64,000 nt of DNA from an uncultured Nostoc sp. (GTDB lineage: Bacteria > Cyanobacteriota > Cyanobacteriia > Cyanobacteriales > Nostocaceae), in contig NZ_CALMFY010000014.1 in the NCBI RefSeq assembly GCF_937863485.1, positions 62,001-126,000 of the forward strand, in the 5' to 3' direction. Under the pieces are notes generated by a model. That model saw only the letters and a program-made list of their open reading frames with translations, was not told the origin of the DNA and searched no databases. Of the stretch, positions 1-9,600 are shown piece by piece; the first letter of the stretch is position 1, and every line of letters starts with the position of its first letter. The position numbers were made by a program, and so were the translations under genes.

Positions 1-604
1 TGATAGGATTGATGCCTTGTCCAGTTGGAGGTTGACTTACGCCAGGAAAGGGAACGGAATTAGGTGCTAAGGGAAATTTAGGGTTAAGATTCCCTTGGGG
101 ATTGATGCCTGGAACTGGTGCAGCACCAGGATTGATTGGGAAAGAGGGGATATTAGGCTGGTTGAGTAAGTTTGTGGGTGATTGAGATGGGCCAGGAATA
201 ATTCCCAAAGAAACGCGATCGCCCCCTACTTGCCGCAGCAAATCCAATGTCTCAATTACATCATTGTAAGTTGCTGTCCGCGAAGCATTCAGCACCACAA
301 CAGCACTAGGGTTTGCTTGGAGATACTGTTTTAACCTTGCTCCCAAATCTTCCCGTTTGACAAGCTGTTTTTCTATGTAAGTATTGCCAACAGCATCGAT
401 AGTTACAATCAGACTTCCACTCTGTGATGTTATTCCAGATACTGAACTGGCGCTGGCTTTGGGCAAATCAACATTTATTGCCTGTTGCCGTGTAAATTGT
501 AAAGCCGCTAATAGAAAAAACGTCAGAATACAAAAAACGACATCAATTAAAGGGATGATTTGAATTTGGACTTCTTCAATTGGAGTATGTAGATTAACTT
601 TCAT
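1..604 (-). CDS. exbD: ExbD/TolR-family biopolymer transport protein (3' end beyond window)
   Basis: Predicted inner-membrane subunit that works with ExbB to couple the proton gradient to an outer-membrane transporter through a TonB-like partner. The protein starts with a short cytoplasmic stretch, then one hydrophobic helix (about residues 19-38) whose start carries the family motif PLIDVVF with its conserved membrane Asp. A periplasmic ExbD/TolR domain follows (about 45-135), then a long Pro/Gly/Asn-rich tail that is still open at base 1. The ATG start is at 604 on the minus strand, 41 nt after the stop of the ExbB gene, so the two form an operon. The stop codon lies outside the window. The low-complexity tail is longer than in E. 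coli ExbD. Family call is firm; the substrate is unknown. Confidence 0.9.
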   Translation of the reverse strand, partial: MKVNLHTPIEEVQIQIIPLIDVVFCILTFFLLAALQFTRQQAINVDLPKASASSVSGITSQSGSLIVTIDAVGNTYIEKQLVKREDLGARLKQYLQANPSAVVVLNASRTATYNDVIETLDLLRQVGGDRVSLGIIPGPSQSPTNLLNQPNIPSFPINPGAAPVPGINPQGNLNPKFPLAPNSVPFPGVSQPPTGQGINPI

Positions 605-645
605 TTTCTCAATTTAAATGCCTGGTTTTGGGGTTGAATTCTTGA

Positions 646-1374
646 CTAATTAGATGCATTCGGCGGTTCAGGAGGTTCAGAAACCTTAGTCTTTCCTGGC
701 TTGCGGGGTGGAGTGAAATTTTCCGGCACAATTGCTGATGTACTATTACTAAAATCAGGCGGAGACTGGCGGTAGAGCAATTCCATCTCATTCCCTGCCT
801 TCCGAAAAACTTTGACTTGGTTGACTACAAAACTTTGAAATAAGCGGTAAAATATCAAACTAATGATGGCAACTATTAACCCCGTTGCAGTAGCAATCAG
901 GGATTCACCAATACCAGTAGTCACCCCAGCTGTAGATTCAGTTCCCAAATCGCCAATCCGAATTGCTCGTAAAGCACGGATTAAACCCAAAACCGTGCCC
1001 AACAATCCCAGCAGTGGCGCTAAGGCAATTACGGCTTCTAAAAGTTTTTCACCTCGCCGCATTCCAGCCAATTCGTCTTCTGCTGTAGCCTCCAGTGCTA
1101 GTCGAAAGGTTTCGGCATCAGTTTTTGGAAAACGTAAGGGGGCGTAGAGAAAACGTCCAACAGGCTGATGGCTTGCAAGTCTTGCAATGTCCGCAGCTAC
1201 TTGCCAATTATCCTGGGCAGCATCCAGGATGCGATCGACTATTTGCTTTTCCTGAGTCAAAATTCGCAACCAGAACCACAAACGCTCGAAAATCACACTC
1301 AAAGACAGAATCGACAGAACTAACAAAGGCCACATCGCTGGCCCACCCTTATAAAACAAATCTAAAATATCCAC
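646..1374 (-). CDS. exbB: ExbB/TolQ/MotA-family proton channel protein
   Basis: Proton-conducting partner of the ExbD gene just downstream. The 242-residue protein has the family layout: a first membrane helix at about residues 12-34, a long cytoplasmic loop, then two helices at about 113-135 and 160-182. Between the last two lies the Gly-rich family stretch (LLGTVLGLI, then [13 protein letters not shown]). The start is GTG at 1374, preceded about 11 nt upstream by GGAGG on the minus strand, so the gene probably does not start at ATG. The C-terminus (after about 205) is Pro/Ser-rich and disordered. With ExbD it would energise TonB-dependent uptake, for example of siderophores or B12; no receptor or TonB gene is visible here. 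Confidence 0.9.
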   Translation of the reverse strand: MDILDLFYKGGPAMWPLLVLSILSLSVIFERLWFWLRILTQEKQIVDRILDAAQDNWQVAADIARLASHQPVGRFLYAPLRFPKTDAETFRLALEATAEDELAGMRRGEKLLEAVIALAPLLGLLGTVLGLIRALRAIRIGDLGTESTAGVTTGIGESLIATATGLIVAIISLIFYRLFQSFVVNQVKVFRKAGNEMELLYRQSPPDFSNSTSAIVPENFTPPRKPGKTKVSEPPEPPNASN

Positions 1375-1539
1375 TGTTTAAATTTCCTCCCTTTATGACT
1401 AGAGCAAATGTGCTAAAGCATTTTAATTTTAGAGATTAATGCAAAATGAGGGACTTCCAAAATATAAATTTCTCGAAAACCTAAAAAGACAGTGTAAGCA
1501 TGGCGTATTTGACTTAGACTGCTGCACAAACTTGCTGCT

Positions 1540-1953
1540 GGGTAAGGCAATTGAATGATCAACTCACTTCCTTCACCAAAAGTAGAAAAACATTCCAGTT
1601 TACCACCATGTTTTTCGGTGATTAATGGATATCAGCCGCAACCATCTCCAGGAATCGATTCTGCACATCATAAATGGGACGATCTGCTGAAGCAACAATG
1701 TATGGATGATTGGGATAATTCCAGGTGAAAATCCGCAACCAGATAGGTTTACCCGCTTTTACGGCTTCGGTATACTAAGTTTCCTTAAAGTTGTCCCAAT
1801 CATAAATAGTAGTGATATGGGTGCGATTGCCCTGATTATTTGTTGCATAAGTAGAGACATTTTTTGGAGGCTTGACACCCCAATGATCAATCGTGACGGT
1901 TTTGCGATCGTAACGAGCAGATCCTGTGGTACTAAACTCTTATGCAGAATCAC
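1540..1953 (-). pseudogene. Decayed sensor histidine kinase (sensor fragment fused to HATPase end)
   Basis: Read on the minus strand, about 1625-1930 encodes a piece resembling the periplasmic dCache-type sensor of cyanobacterial histidine kinases (for example DHWGVKPPKNVSTYATNN, later FTWNYPNHPYIVASADRP), with an in-frame stop between the two parts. Directly after it, in another frame (about 1545-1625), comes the typical end of a HATPase domain: ITEKHGGKLECFSTFGEGSE then LIIQLP. The HAMP, HisKA and N/G1 boxes expected between them are missing. A large internal deletion plus a frameshift and a stop explain this best. It is a relic, not a gene. Identification rests on recognising the conserved end motif and is moderately sure. 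Confidence 0.65.
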
Positions 1954-2072
1954 AGACTAGGTATTTGGTGACAGATTACGAGTAGCGTCTTCCAGACTAA
2001 CTAGGGCGGTTATTCCCACCAGGAATTTTTAGGATAATTTGCCAAAATTAAAGATAACTGGAGGTTCAAAAT

Positions 2073-2387
2073 ATGAAATTTTCAATCCAATCACTTTACA
2101 CCTGGTATGGCGATTTGCTTCGTAACCCTAAATACCGTTGGTGGGCAATTTTAGGAACACTAGTCTATTTGGCCAGCCCAATTGATATTCTTCCAGATTT
2201 TATACCCGTTGTCGGGCAGATTGATGATGTTTTCCTTTTGACTTTGCTGGTTTCAGAGGTGTCTGGGCTAGTAATTGAGGGCTGGAAAGCTCGTAAGGGT
2301 GATGTGGGCACTGAAGCACCTAATACCACTGAAGCTTCTACCTCTACTGCAAGCACCGTTGATGTTGATGCTGTTTCTGTTAAGTAG
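2073..2387 (+). CDS. YkvA/DUF1232-family small membrane protein
   Basis: The 104-residue protein matches the YkvA (DUF1232) family in its central part: the helix WWAILGTLVYLASPID leads into the signature SPIDILPDFIPVVGQIDD (about residues 36-53), followed by a second hydrophobic helix (about 54-68). The family is membrane-associated and has no settled function. A Shine-Dalgarno GGAGG ends 8 nt before the ATG. The last 30 residues are Thr/Ser/Ala/Asp-rich and look disordered. It stands alone between the kinase relic and the GxxExxY gene. Confidence 0.88.
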   Translation: MKFSIQSLYTWYGDLLRNPKYRWWAILGTLVYLASPIDILPDFIPVVGQIDDVFLLTLLVSEVSGLVIEGWKARKGDVGTEAPNTTEASTSTASTVDVDAVSVK

Positions 2388-2470
2388 ATTTAATAAAACC
2401 CCTGCTTTTGGAATCTGAGGTGGGGGATATTTTTTTTAACGCATAGGCGCTTCGCCTTCCCGCAGGGTAG

Positions 2471-2502
2471 GAACGCAGAGGGAAACGCAAAGAAACGCAG
2501 GG
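2471..2502 (+). repeat. Left arm of inverted repeat framing the GxxExxY gene
   Basis: This stretch is built from GAACGCAGAGG and AAACGCAAAG units. The reverse complement of 2887-2929 has the same unit composition, so the two copies face each other across the gene at 2509-2886. Similar CGCAGAGG-rich sequence also occurs near 39875-39890. Confidence 0.6.
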
Positions 2503-2508
2503 GGAAAG

Positions 2509-2886
2509 TTAGAGGTTGTTGGCTACGCGTTTAATACCTTGTTTGAGGTGGAGGACGTTAAAGTTGAGGAGAAGACCTAATTTGCAGTTTGCGAGTTTGA
2601 GATAAGTTAAGAGTTGAACGGCATGAATCGGGTGGAAAGATTCTACAGATTTAATCTCTACAATTACTTGGTTTTCGACAATCAAATCTAATCGATAAAC
2701 ACATTCCAATTGCACATCTTGGTAAACCAGGGGCAATGGAATTTGCTTACCAACATTCAGTCCGGCTGTTTTCAACTCGTAATCCAAGCACTCTTCATAA
2801 GCTAACTCCAACAAACCAGGCCCCAAAGCAGTATGCACCCTCATCGCACAACCAATAATCACCCCACTCAACTCATTCTCTCTCAT
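2509..2886 (-). CDS. GxxExxY protein (PD-(D/E)XK nuclease-like fold)
   Basis: The 125-residue protein belongs to the GxxExxY family, common in cyanobacteria and of unknown cellular role. The naming motif is visible as GPGLLELAYEECL (about residues 22-34). Nuclease-fold residues follow: YRLDLIVENQVIVEIKS supplies the D...ExK core (about 64-80). The C-terminus has the usual GLLLNFN segment. The ATG at 2886 abuts a repeat-rich leader, so a ribosome-binding site is not obvious: GAGG touches the ATG directly. The gene sits between inverted copies of a CGCAGAGG-type repeat and 41 nt before the stop codon of the GH15 gene on the same strand, which suggests insertion as a cassette. Confidence 0.85.
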   Translation of the reverse strand: MRENELSGVIIGCAMRVHTALGPGLLELAYEECLDYELKTAGLNVGKQIPLPLVYQDVQLECVYRLDLIVENQVIVEIKSVESFHPIHAVQLLTYLKLANCKLGLLLNFNVLHLKQGIKRVANNL

Positions 2887-2929
2887 CCTCTGCGTTCCTC
2901 TGCACTTTCCTTTGCGTCCCTCTGCGTTT
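2887..2929 (-). repeat. Right arm of inverted repeat framing the GxxExxY gene
   Basis: Reverse complement carries AAACGCAGAGGGACGCAAAGG and GAACGCAGAGG, mirroring 2471-2502. It runs from the GxxExxY start codon to the stop codon of the upstream GH15 gene, so it fills the whole spacer. Confidence 0.6.
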
Positions 2930-5900
2930 AAAAATCTTTCACAAATTCCGTCAAGAACCTGAATGCCTTCAAAATATAACTAGCGCAATCTCTAGGTGAG
3001 GTATTGTAAAACGATCGCCACGCACTCGCCTTATCTTCATCATAGCGATCGCTGCGATGAGTATGGTTTTCTAGCCATGCCAATCGCACTGCATGACCAA
3101 TTAACACATCCAACACGATATATTCTTCGATTTGCAGGTTGGGATTATTAGCTGCGATCGCTCCTAATTCTATTAATGCTTCAATATTAACTTGGCGGTA
3201 TTCTGAAGCTTCGATTTTATTCAACAGATGCTCAACTAACAAAGCAAAATTTCTTTCCCCCGCTGTCATTTCCGACAGCATTATCTCACTATCTAAACGA
3301 TTGCGGCGCTCTAGTTTATCGCCAATTACTAAACCTTTACAATGTCGCATTAATAGCCAAACCTGCTTAAAAAACTCTTTTGGTACGCGCCCCGTCGCAC
3401 CCTCGGCTTGACGAAACCGCCGCCAACCGCCTGGTGGGACTTGTATTTCTTCGGCGATTGCTGGTAATACCACCCAAGCAATATCACTTTCTTTTTGTTT
3501 GACGTGCAGCGATTCTTGCTGGCGCAACAGGTTACTCATGCCACTATATCCAGTTAATACCTGACGCAAGCGCATTTTTACTTCAAAGGGTGAAAGTTGC
3601 ATTAAGTAATCGTATGCTTCATCTTGGGTAACATGCAATTCTCGCGCTAGTTCGCTGGTAATCAATAAGATGAGATAGCCGACTCTCAACGTCAGTAGTC
3701 CCTGAAATAGTTCAGGTTCTGAGCGAATTAAGACACCAAGATAGATTAAAATCTCTTGGGTAAGGACGCGATCGCGTATATCTTCACGACAAAAATGATT
3801 AATTTTATCAGCAATTTCATCGTGGGACATGGGTACGGTAATAAGAGACGCCTCACTGTAAGCTTTTCCCACAGCAATTTGTTTACCCCGCACCAAAATA
3901 CTCGTAACTGCATCTGATAGGCTGATATCAACCATTTGTCGCAACCCCGCAGCCCGGCGTACTACTGCCCAAATACTTAAATCTCCAGCTTTGGTGTAAA
4001 CTTCATCTAGTAAATCGGCTACGGTGACAGGATATCCTGGGCCGCCATACCCTGTATCAAATTCCATTCCCTGCAAGCGAATTAAAGTTTGCAATAACTC
4101 AATTTGCTCGTAGATATTCTCTGATGAGCGCAAATAAGAAAGTAATAATCCCAAGTTGGTTTCACACTCCATTTGAAATTCTTGAGTATGTCCTAAGCGC
4201 CAGTTTTTCTCAGGATGATAAGCTAGATAATAGCAACGTAGTCCAGCATTTTTCACTGGCGATCGCGAGAATTCTGCATTTGGGAGAAAATCAATTCTTT
4301 GGATTCCCGCTGTCAGCATTAGCTGATTTAGCCGCCCTAATTTCACCCGCACACCGTTACAAACACCATCTTTCAGTTCTTGCATCAGTTCTAGTAATGC
4401 CTCAGAACCGATTTCTAACATGGTGTGCGTCAACATTAAAGTCAGAGTCGGACGTCCTAAATCGCTCCAATATTTTTGAATGTAAGCTAGTTCGCTTCTA
4501 ATTTGATCCAGCAAAAAATGGTAATCGAGGGTTAAGTAAAACTGTTGAGAGTCTGAAAATGAAGGTAAAAATACAATTGTTTCACCGCGAATCCGAAAAA
4601 TTCTAGATGTTGTCAAACTCCGCAGCCGCCGCACTGGCCGCCCAGTTAAACCAAGTTTGCTGTTACGTCCAATTTGGGTATAAATAGCGGAAAATTCTCC
4701 AGCTTTTCTCACCTGAATCGGTTCTACTTGGGTAGGTGTTTGTGCTTCGATTCCGTGAACTTCTAGTTTCGTCTGTAAATCTTCATCTTCTGCTAATAAA
4801 GCAATTTGTACCAATGCCTCACGCTGTTTTCCCACACACAAATGTCTTCCCAAAGGGTCGATATCACCAACAGCAAGTAACCCTTCACTCAACATTTGAC
4901 TGAGAAGATATAAACTCTGTGCCCACACTAAGGGAATATTTTCATTGGGCAAACGTGGTTGCGTTTGTGGTGCTACCTTTTCTGCTTCTATACTTTCGGC
5001 TGGGACATAATAAAGTTCTGGCAATAAACGTAAACCATTTTGTTCTATGAGTAATGATTCTAAAAGCTCTTGGTATTTTTGAACTTGTTCTGGCTCACCC
5101 CGAAATAATCCATCTAAAACTAAATAAGTGAAAAATAACGGCCATTCGCATTCAATATGCTCAAATTGCTTCAGTTCCCACGGTTCGTAATGTAAGCGAT
5201 GATTGTCTTCTAAAACGGTTTGGTGTCCATCACGCAGGAAGCGTTTGCAGCCATATTTACCTGCGAGTTTGTTGATAATATCGTTTAAAGTGCGATCGCG
5301 TAACTGCGAGTCTTCCACTGCAAAGGCAGGATAACTAATAATACTTAACAGCGCCGCATCAATTTCTTTGGAACCAGATTCCCTCGGTAATAGGGATTCT
5401 AAAGTAATCCGGGCGCGGGCGATTTCATCTGGTAGCACATGAATCACCGATGCTTGACTACCACGTACACCAAACAAATCTAGTCCATTGATAGCTTCTA
5501 AAGCAGCTTTTGCCATACCTACGGAACTGGCATTTAACTCAGCATTACCACGATTAATTTTATTACCACGTTCCCAAATGCCGTAATCTGGTGTGCGGTA
5601 AGCTCGTCCAATGTAGTAAACCAAATTTTGGACGAAATTCACTTCATCAATCGTATAAATTATTTGCAATCCGGCAGCGGTCATTTGTGCCAATATCAGT
5701 AAAAATATAGATGTGGCATCAAGTTGCAAATGTCCCCATTGGTCATCACCAACAACAATGTCGCCAGTCGCGGTATTGTATTTTGCGTGCAGTCCATCCA
5801 GTAGCGACTGAGTATGTTTAAATGTCTCTACTTTATGAGCCTGTCGCATCATCGCAAAGAGTAACCCGCGCATCAGTTTGATCACACTGTGTTCTAGCTC

Positions 5901-6134
5901 ATAAGTGCGTCCTTGATCGTCGTCAATTTTGCGGTATGCAAGTCCTAAACCCCAAACTGCCAAAATGCTGTAAACGTTGTCTCGCACCCAGGCATCAGTA
6001 TAATCACCGTGGGCTGTAATCGCTGTACTCGCAGGTAGTAAACCAGTAATCGGATTCTGCCGAGTTAGAATGATCGTTTTGATTTGCTGGTAGTAATACT
6101 CCAGGCGAGCTAGCAATTTGGTAGATGTTTTCAT
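2928..6134 (-). CDS. Phosphorylase-kinase alpha/beta-like glycoside hydrolase family 15 protein
   Basis: A 1068-residue cytoplasmic protein. The N-terminal half (to about residue 560) has the GH15/phosphorylase-b-kinase-regulatory (alpha/alpha)6 pattern: the near-N-terminal TDAWVRDNVYSILAVW is the family's most conserved stretch, followed by DDQWGHLQLDATSIFLL and NELNASSVGMAKAALEA-like segments. The C-terminal half resembles the C-terminal part of eukaryotic PhK alpha/beta subunits. Cyanobacterial members are usually annotated as GH15 proteins without biochemical proof; whether this one hydrolyses glucan or only binds it is unknown. The start ATG at 6134 is 552 nt from the divergent trehalose synthase gene, which supports a role in storage-sugar metabolism. 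Length and motifs appear intact. Confidence 0.85.
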   Translation of the reverse strand: MKTSTKLLARLEYYYQQIKTIILTRQNPITGLLPASTAITAHGDYTDAWVRDNVYSILAVWGLGLAYRKIDDDQGRTYELEHSVIKLMRGLLFAMMRQAHKVETFKHTQSLLDGLHAKYNTATGDIVVGDDQWGHLQLDATSIFLLILAQMTAAGLQIIYTIDEVNFVQNLVYYIGRAYRTPDYGIWERGNKINRGNAELNASSVGMAKAALEAINGLDLFGVRGSQASVIHVLPDEIARARITLESLLPRESGSKEIDAALLSIISYPAFAVEDSQLRDRTLNDIINKLAGKYGCKRFLRDGHQTVLEDNHRLHYEPWELKQFEHIECEWPLFFTYLVLDGLFRGEPEQVQKYQELLESLLIEQNGLRLLPELYYVPAESIEAEKVAPQTQPRLPNENIPLVWAQSLYLLSQMLSEGLLAVGDIDPLGRHLCVGKQREALVQIALLAEDEDLQTKLEVHGIEAQTPTQVEPIQVRKAGEFSAIYTQIGRNSKLGLTGRPVRRLRSLTTSRIFRIRGETIVFLPSFSDSQQFYLTLDYHFLLDQIRSELAYIQKYWSDLGRPTLTLMLTHTMLEIGSEALLELMQELKDGVCNGVRVKLGRLNQLMLTAGIQRIDFLPNAEFSRSPVKNAGLRCYYLAYHPEKNWRLGHTQEFQMECETNLGLLLSYLRSSENIYEQIELLQTLIRLQGMEFDTGYGGPGYPVTVADLLDEVYTKAGDLSIWAVVRRAAGLRQMVDISLSDAVTSILVRGKQIAVGKAYSEASLITVPMSHDEIADKINHFCREDIRDRVLTQEILIYLGVLIRSEPELFQGLLTLRVGYLILLITSELARELHVTQDEAYDYLMQLSPFEVKMRLRQVLTGYSGMSNLLRQQESLHVKQKESDIAWVVLPAIAEEIQVPPGGWRRFRQAEGATGRVPKEFFKQVWLLMRHCKGLVIGDKLERRNRLDSEIMLSEMTAGERNFALLVEHLLNKIEASEYRQVNIEALIELGAIAANNPNLQIEEYIVLDVLIGHAVRLAWLENHTHRSDRYDEDKASAWRSFYNTSPRDCASYILKAFRFLTEFVKDF

Positions 6135-6686
6135 GATTTGGTTCAGAACTACTTGCAGAATTCGACCCTATGACTGTAAAGTGAATTACTTAAACCAAGC
6201 CAGAACAAGTTCTGTAATGGTTGATGGGACAACAGCTAAGGGTGGTGTGAGTTTATTATTATCTCGTGTTAATAGGTTTCTGGGTAGTGAATTTTAGTGA
6301 TTCCCAAACTAAAATACGATATTTGTTCAAATCCTCCTGCATATATGTGACACTTTATACCTATATTATTTGATAATTTTAAAGAAGGATCAAAAATCCA
6401 AATAAACTTTATTTAATGCTAACGTCGGCTAAAAATCAAGGATATCAGTGTGTAGACGCTCTTAGCGGCTTGTCGCAGACATCGCTGCAATGCTTTCTAT
6501 TTACATCCTGCTGCTGGTTTATGTCCTGAATGTAATAGCCGTAGTAACACCAACAAAAATCCTCTTCTACCCTCTTTCCTACACGCGCCAACCAATACTC
6601 GTGTAAGATAAATAAGCTATAATCTCAGCGATTGTATCAAGTAAAAATATACTTCTATTAGATATGCGATCGCATATCTTTTTAAA
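6135..6686. other. Divergent intergenic region between GH15-like and treS-mak genes
   Basis: No coding potential was seen on either strand. The region should hold promoters for both divergent genes but no site could be fixed by eye. About 6450-6490 carries a GC-richer piece (GTAGACGCTCTTAGCGGCTT) of the same style as small dispersed repeats elsewhere in the window. A HIP1-like GCGATCGCAT lies at 6666-6675, just before the treS start. Confidence 0.5.
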
Positions 6687-9600
6687 ATGCCAAACTCCAG
6701 CTTGAAAGATGACCCATTATGGTTTAAAAATGCAATTATCTACGAACTAGGTGTTCGGACATTTGCTGACAGTAATGGTGATGGTATTGGTGATTTTCAA
6801 GGGCTAACAGAAAAACTAGACTATTTACAAGATTTAGGTATTACTGCCATCTGGTTGTTACCTTTTTTTCCATCACCACTCAAGGATGATGGTTACGATA
6901 TTGCTGATTACACTAGTGTCAATTCTATCTATGGCACCTTGGAAGACTTTAAAGCGTTTTTGAGCGCTGCTCATCAACGGGGTATCCGGGTAATTATTGA
7001 GTTAATTATTAACCACACCTCTGACCAACATCCTTGGTTTCAAAGAGCACGTCGTGCCCCAAAAGGGAGTCAGGAGCGAGATTTTTATGTTTGGAGTGAT
7101 ACTCCTGAAAAATACCAAGAATCGCGAATTATCTTCCAAGATTTTGAGACATCTAATTGGGCTTGGGATCCAGTTGCCAAAGCTTATTGCTGGCATCGTT
7201 TCTATTCCCATCAGCCTGATTTGAATTATGACAATCCCTTGGTGCGCCAGGCAGTATTTGATGTTCTAGATTTTTGGTTGGAGATGGGCGTAGATGGACT
7301 ACGTATGGATGCTGTACCTTATCTATACGAACGGGAAGGAACGAACTCCGAAAACTTACCCGAAACCCATGCGTATTTGAAGGAGTTGCGATCGCACATT
7401 GACGCGAAATTTCCTAACCGGATGTTACTAGCTGAGGCGAACCAATGGCCTGAAGATGCCGCTCAATATTTCGGTGAGGGGGATGAGTGTCACATGAACT
7501 TTCATTTTCCGCTAATGCCGCGTTTGTTTATGGCAGTGCGGATGGAAGATAATTTCCCGATTGTAGATATTCTCCAGCAAACTCCATCGATTCCTGATAA
7601 CTGTCAGTGGGCATTGTTCCTCCGCAACCATGACGAACTGACTCTAGAAATGGTGACAGATGAAGACCGAGATTTTATGTATGGGGCCTATGCACAAGAC
7701 CCAATGATGCGGGTAAATTTAGGCATCCGCCGCAGATTAGCGCCGCTTTTGGGCAATGACCGCCGCCAAATTGAGTTACTCAATAGTTTATTGTTATCTC
7801 TACCAGGAACCCCCGTACTTTACTACGGTGATGAAATTGGCATGGGAGATAACGTTTATCTAGGCGATCGCAATGGTGTTCGCACACCTATGCAGTGGAG
7901 TTCTGACCGCAACGCTGGTTTTAGTCGCGCCAACCCACAACGTTTGTATCTACCCGTCATCGTTGACTCAGAATATCACTACGAAGCACTCAACGTTGAG
8001 GCACAACGGACTAATAGCAATTCTCTCTGGTATTGGATGAAACGTTTAATCGCTACTCGCAAACGATTTGCGGCATTGGGTGAAGGACGTTTTGAATTAC
8101 TACAGTCTAATAATCGCAAAGTTTTTGCCTTCAGCCGGATTACCTCTGAAGAAGATGTCTTGGTAGTAGCAAATTTATCTCGTTATGTACAAACGGTGGC
8201 GTTAGATTTATCAACCTTCAATGGGCTACTACCAGTAGAAATTTTTGGTTCCACTGAGTTCCCAGCAATTACAGAATCGCCCTATTTCCTCAGCTTAAGT
8301 CCTTACGGGTTTTACTGGTTTACCTTACAACGCAAACCTAGCTTGACGCAATCTCCTAAACCCCAAGCAGACTTGAGCTATCTGCTGGTAAATGGTTCAT
8401 GGCAGAATGTGATTTTGCAACGAGAGTCAAAAAGCATTCTAGAATCAACGTTGCGGGATTACCTTTATACCTGTAGCTGGTTTGGCGGCAAAACTCGGAC
8501 TGTACAATCAACACAAATCATTGAAGCGATTTCTTTACCCTATAACCAGCAGATAGCTCAAATTGTTTGGTTGCAGGTAGATTATATCCAGGGAAACAAC
8601 GAAACTTATCTGTTGTTTCTCGCCTATGCAGAAGGTGAGCAAGCAACACATCTTTTGGCAGAAATGCCGCAAGCTGTGATTGCACGGCTTGGGGTGCAAA
8701 GCAGAACAGACACTCCTCCACTCAATACTCAAGAAATTGGAATTTTATTTGATGCTTTAGCAGACAAAAACTTTCTCACCTCACTGCTAGATGATGCGAT
8801 CGCTAATCATCACTCTTATAAAGGGATAACCGGAGAATTATTTGGCACTACTACTGATTCATTCTCCGAATTGCGCCCAGAGTTAACCAATCGTGAGCCG
8901 ATTGTCCTGAATAAAGAAGAACAAACCAATACTTATATAGTTTATGGCGATCGCTTGTTGTTGAAACTCTTCCGCAAAGTCGAGGAGGGTTTGCATCCAG
9001 ATTTAGAAATCCGGCGTTTCCTATACCAGAAAAAATCCTTGCAAGACTCAGTTTTCCTAGCTGGTGCTTTAGAGTACCGCCGTGCAAATAAAACAGGCAA
9101 TAAAACTGCCCTACCCACGACTATAGGCGTATTACAAGAGTTTATTTCAGATATTCGTAGTGGCTGGGACTACACCCTTGATAGTTTGCAAAAGTACTTT
9201 GATTTAGTGACCACAGAACACGCCACTATTACCGAAGTGCCTCTTCCATCAGGTTATTTGTTGGATTTACAGAGAAGTGAGATTCCAGAATTGGCAATTG
9301 TAACTATCACTTCTTACCTGCAAAGTGTTGAACTGTTGGGTAAATCTACAGCTGAATTCCATATAGCGCTGGCTACAAATATAGATAGCTCAGACTTTGC
9401 TCCAGAATCTTTTTCATCACTTTATCAACGTTCGATATATCAAAATGCACGTAACTTAACCGGACAAGTATTTCGGTTGTTAAAAGAACGGGCAAACTAC
9501 TTGCCAAACGATACTCAACCATTAGCATTAGAAGTTCTTAATAGTCAAGAGAAAATTCTAGAACGCTTTCAGTTAGTTGTCAGGCAAAAAATTACTGCTT

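Noticed and set aside
863-1439. Plus-strand frames over the ExbB gene
   Set aside because: Shadows of the minus-strand exbB coding sequence.
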